This document shows positions 13,472 through 15,786 of a stretch of DNA of 15,786 nt, piece after piece (within the stretch, counting starts at the first letter, position 1; the number at the start of each line of letters is the position of its first letter). A model generated the notes under the pieces. That model did no database searches and was not told the origin of the DNA. It saw only the letters and a program-made list of their open reading frames with translations. The position numbers and the translations under genes were made by a program. Source of the DNA: DASQDN01 sp035630195 (lineage in GTDB: Bacteria > Acidobacteriota > Terriglobia > Bryobacterales > Bryobacteraceae); NCBI GenBank assembly GCA_035630195.1, contig DASQLD010000635.1, positions 1 to 15,786 of the forward strand. Direction: 5' to 3'.

Positions 13472-15786
13472 ATGAAAATCAGCCTATTCCGTTCGGCGGT
13501 CGCGTTAGTCACCCTAGCCACTGCTGCACTCGCGCAGCAAGCCGGCTTGGGCTCTATCACAGGTGTAGTTCAGGATGCTACGGGAGCCGTCATTCCGGGC
13601 GCCAAGGTTACTGTATCAAACGAAACCCGAGGTATAACACGTAACCTCGAGGCAAACCAGGATGGTTTCTTCAGCGCTCCGTCCCTGACGCCCTCGGGCG
13701 GGTATGCAGTCAAGGTGGAAGCGCAGGGATTTACACTTTACGAGCGCAAGAATATCGAGCTGCTGGTCGGTCAACAACTGAATCTTCCGGTCGTGCTCGC
13801 CGTTGCGGGTGCGACGCAGACCGTTGAAGTCACGGATGGCGCCCCGATTGTTGAGACAACAAAAACCGGTGTCTCCCAGGTAGTTACGACGGCCCAGATC
13901 GACAACTTACCGATCAACGGCCGGCGTGTCGACTCCTTCGTTCTTCTTACGCCGGGTGTGACAAATGACGGCACTTTCGGTCTGGTGAGCTTCCGCGGAA
14001 TTGCAGGCGGCAATTCATTCTTAACCGACGGTAACGATACCACGAATACTTTCTACAACGAGAACGCGGGAAGAACGCGTATCACGACCCAAATCTCGCA
14101 GGACGCAGTGCAGGAATTTCAGGTATTGACCAACGGCTATTCGGCGGAATTCGGACGCGCATCGGGCGGTGTGATCAACACCGTGACACGTAGCGGTGGC
14201 AACGGGTTGCACGGAACAGGGTATTGGTTCTTCCGGAACCAGGACTTCAACGCGCTTGACCGGTATACTCCTCCCGATCCCAACAATCCGAGTCAGCCGC
14301 TACGGCCTGAAGAGACACGGCATCAATTTGGCGGCAGCATCAGCGGTCCCATTGTCAAAGACAAGCTCTTTTACTTTGCGAACATCGAATTGACGCGACG
14401 TGATTTCCCTCTTGTCAACCGGCTGATCAACCCAAATCTGTTTAACGCCGACGGAACTCTTCGTGAGCGTGACAATGCCGGCAGGCTTCTTTGCGGCGAT
14501 CCAGCGGCTGTGCCGAGACCGGCCACCTCGGCAGAATGCAACGCAGCATTCGGAATTCTCGACCGTCAATTCCAAACGCTTGACCGATCTGCAGACTCTG
14601 AATTGGGATTCGGGAAGATCGACTGGCGGCCAACCGACAATGACTCTTTCAGCTTTAGCCTGAACTATCTGCGCTGGCTTTCCCCGAATGGTATTCAGAC
14701 TCAGGCTGTGCTGACGAATGGCAACGGCATCGGCAACAACGCGAATTCAACAGTCCGGACGCGCTATGGCCGTGCCCAATGGACGCGGGTTGTAGCCCCG
14801 ACCGCTGTAAACGAATTTCGATTTGGCTGGTTCAAGGATCGTCTCTTTGACGATATAAATCCGGAATTGATTCCGCCGGTAACGGGTCGTCTTGGTTTGA
14901 CGGTAGCCGGACAGGCGAATCTTGGCACAGCGATCGATTATCCTCGCCTGAACCCGAGCGAGCAGCGATTCCAGCTTGTCGATACGTTGAACTGGAATAT
15001 TGGCCGCCACAATCTAAAAATGGGTGGCGATTACATGACGACGCAGGATTATGTCAATATTCTGCGCAACCGCAATGGCTCGTACACCTATAACGATTTC
15101 AACTCGTTTGCGATCGACTATGCGGGCCAGAACGGGAGATTGTGGCAGAGCTATAGCCAAGCGTTCGGCGAGGCCGTGCTGGATTTTACAACTAAAGATT
15201 TCGCGGTGTTCGTACAGGATCAGTTCCGCGTAACCTCGGCGCTTACGCTCAACTTGGGCATGCGTTATGAATTCACGGATCTGCAGCAGCCGAGCACGCC
15301 GAACCCGCTGGTTCCGCAGACTACGACGATTCGCGAACCGAGGAAAAACTTCTCGCCGCGATTTGGTATTGCTTACGCCTTTCCGGATCAGAAGACAGTG
15401 GTCCGCGGCGGTTACGGAATTTTCTATGCGCGCATTCCGGGCGCGCTGCTTCAGAACCTGTATTTCAATAACGGCGTGTATCAACCGCAACTGACCCTGA
15501 ATGGAAGCGTGGCTGCGGATTTGGCCCTTGGTCCGACCTTCCCGAATGTCATGAGCGGTCTTCCGACGGGCAGAAATCTTGGAGCCGTTGACGTGCAGTA
15601 CGCGGCATCTGATTTCCGTCAGCCGTACACACAACAGGCCGATGTCGCAATTGAGCGTCAGTTAAGCGATAATCTCGGCTTCACGGCTTCTTACCTATGG
15701 AGCCGCGGCATCGGCTTGTTCACTTCACGCGATAATAATGTCGGCGCATTGGGCCCCGATGTGACTTACCGCATCAACGATACCAG
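13472..15786 (+). CDS. Oar-like TonB-dependent outer-membrane receptor with carboxypeptidase-regulatory domain (3' end outside window)
   Basis: From the ATG at 13472 the frame stays open for 771 codons to the window edge, so the C-terminus is missing; relatives are usually about 1000-1200 residues. A signal peptide (MKISLFRSAVALVTLATAALA) is followed by a carboxypeptidase-regulatory-like domain at about residues 25-110 (GSITGVVQDATGAVIPGAKV). A plug domain has the typical LPINGRRVDSFVLLTPGV and SAEFGRASGGVINTVTRSG. The beta-barrel strands start at about residue 250. This is the Oar/Cna-B-plug type that is abundant in Acidobacteria and is thought to import large or scarce ligands across the outer membrane. 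AGGG about 6 bases before the ATG is the ribosome binding site. A PhoB-box-like element lies upstream. The ligand is unknown. Confidence 0.92.
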   Translation, partial: MKISLFRSAVALVTLATAALAQQAGLGSITGVVQDATGAVIPGAKVTVSNETRGITRNLEANQDGFFSAPSLTPSGGYAVKVEAQGFTLYERKNIELLVGQQLNLPVVLAVAGATQTVEVTDGAPIVETTKTGVSQVVTTAQIDNLPINGRRVDSFVLLTPGVTNDGTFGLVSFRGIAGGNSFLTDGNDTTNTFYNENAGRTRITTQISQDAVQEFQVLTNGYSAEFGRASGGVINTVTRSGGNGLHGTGYWFFRNQDFNALDRYTPPDPNNPSQPLRPEETRHQFGGSISGPIVKDKLFYFANIELTRRDFPLVNRLINPNLFNADGTLRERDNAGRLLCGDPAAVPRPATSAECNAAFGILDRQFQTLDRSADSELGFGKIDWRPTDNDSFSFSLNYLRWLSPNGIQTQAVLTNGNGIGNNANSTVRTRYGRAQWTRVVAPTAVNEFRFGWFKDRLFDDINPELIPPVTGRLGLTVAGQANLGTAIDYPRLNPSEQRFQLVDTLNWNIGRHNLKMGGDYMTTQDYVNILRNRNGSYTYNDFNSFAIDYAGQNGRLWQSYSQAFGEAVLDFTTKDFAVFVQDQFRVTSALTLNLGMRYEFTDLQQPSTPNPLVPQTTTIREPRKNFSPRFGIAYAFPDQKTVVRGGYGIFYARIPGALLQNLYFNNGVYQPQLTLNGSVAADLALGPTFPNVMSGLPTGRNLGAVDVQYAASDFRQPYTQQADVAIERQLSDNLGFTASYLWSRGIGLFTSRDNNVGALGPDVTYRINDT

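Noticed and set aside
15014..15634. Minus-strand open frame of 206 codons
   Set aside because: It is antisense to the beta-barrel of the TonB-dependent receptor, which reads without interruption on the plus strand.

Overview
The window most resembles an acidobacterium of the Bryobacterales/Solibacter type. Three things point there. Two tandem secreted proteins carry what looks like the Solibacter C-terminal domain (TIGR03437-like). The right edge holds an Oar-like TonB-dependent receptor with a carboxypeptidase-regulatory N-terminus. Operons are tight, with ATGA/GTGA overlaps and some GTG starts. No database search was possible, so this placement comes from recognising protein families. I saw no rRNA, tRNA, CRISPR array or insertion sequence, and no gene-free stretch longer than about 125 bases.

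Left part (1-1710). The N-terminal half of a moaD-like gene leaves the window on the minus strand. Divergent from it are a YbgC-type acyl-CoA thioesterase and a Tat-exported aldo/keto reductase. The reductase is preceded by a strong ribosome binding site and a small GC hairpin.

Middle (1712-9225). On the minus strand, mutY is followed at 7 nt and 1 nt spacing by two paralogous secreted proteins. Each has one CxxCH motif, a choice-of-anchor V/Reeler-like N-terminal region and a TIGR03437-like C-terminus. uvrA starts head-to-head with mutY with essentially no intergenic space. The uvrA stop codon overlaps the start of a secreted L-type-lectin-like protein. Two DNA-repair genes are thus each linked to secreted proteins, which is unusual.

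Right part (9222-13347, minus strand). Five genes are joined by overlapping stop and start codons. In transcription order they encode a HAD phosphatase, a deoxyhypusine-synthase-like protein, a PfkB/HldE-type sugar kinase, a ROK kinase and a GmhA-like SIS isomerase. The isomerase, kinase and phosphatase together recall nucleotide-heptose synthesis. However, there is no nucleotidyltransferase, a second kinase is present, the isomerase differs at two of its expected metal ligands, and a deoxyhypusine-synthase-fold protein sits in the middle. This is the best candidate for an undescribed pathway.

Far right (13348-15786). A 124-bp divergent control region carries a direct repeat with the geometry of a PhoB box and a matched -10 position. 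It precedes the Oar-like outer-membrane receptor, which runs off the window end.
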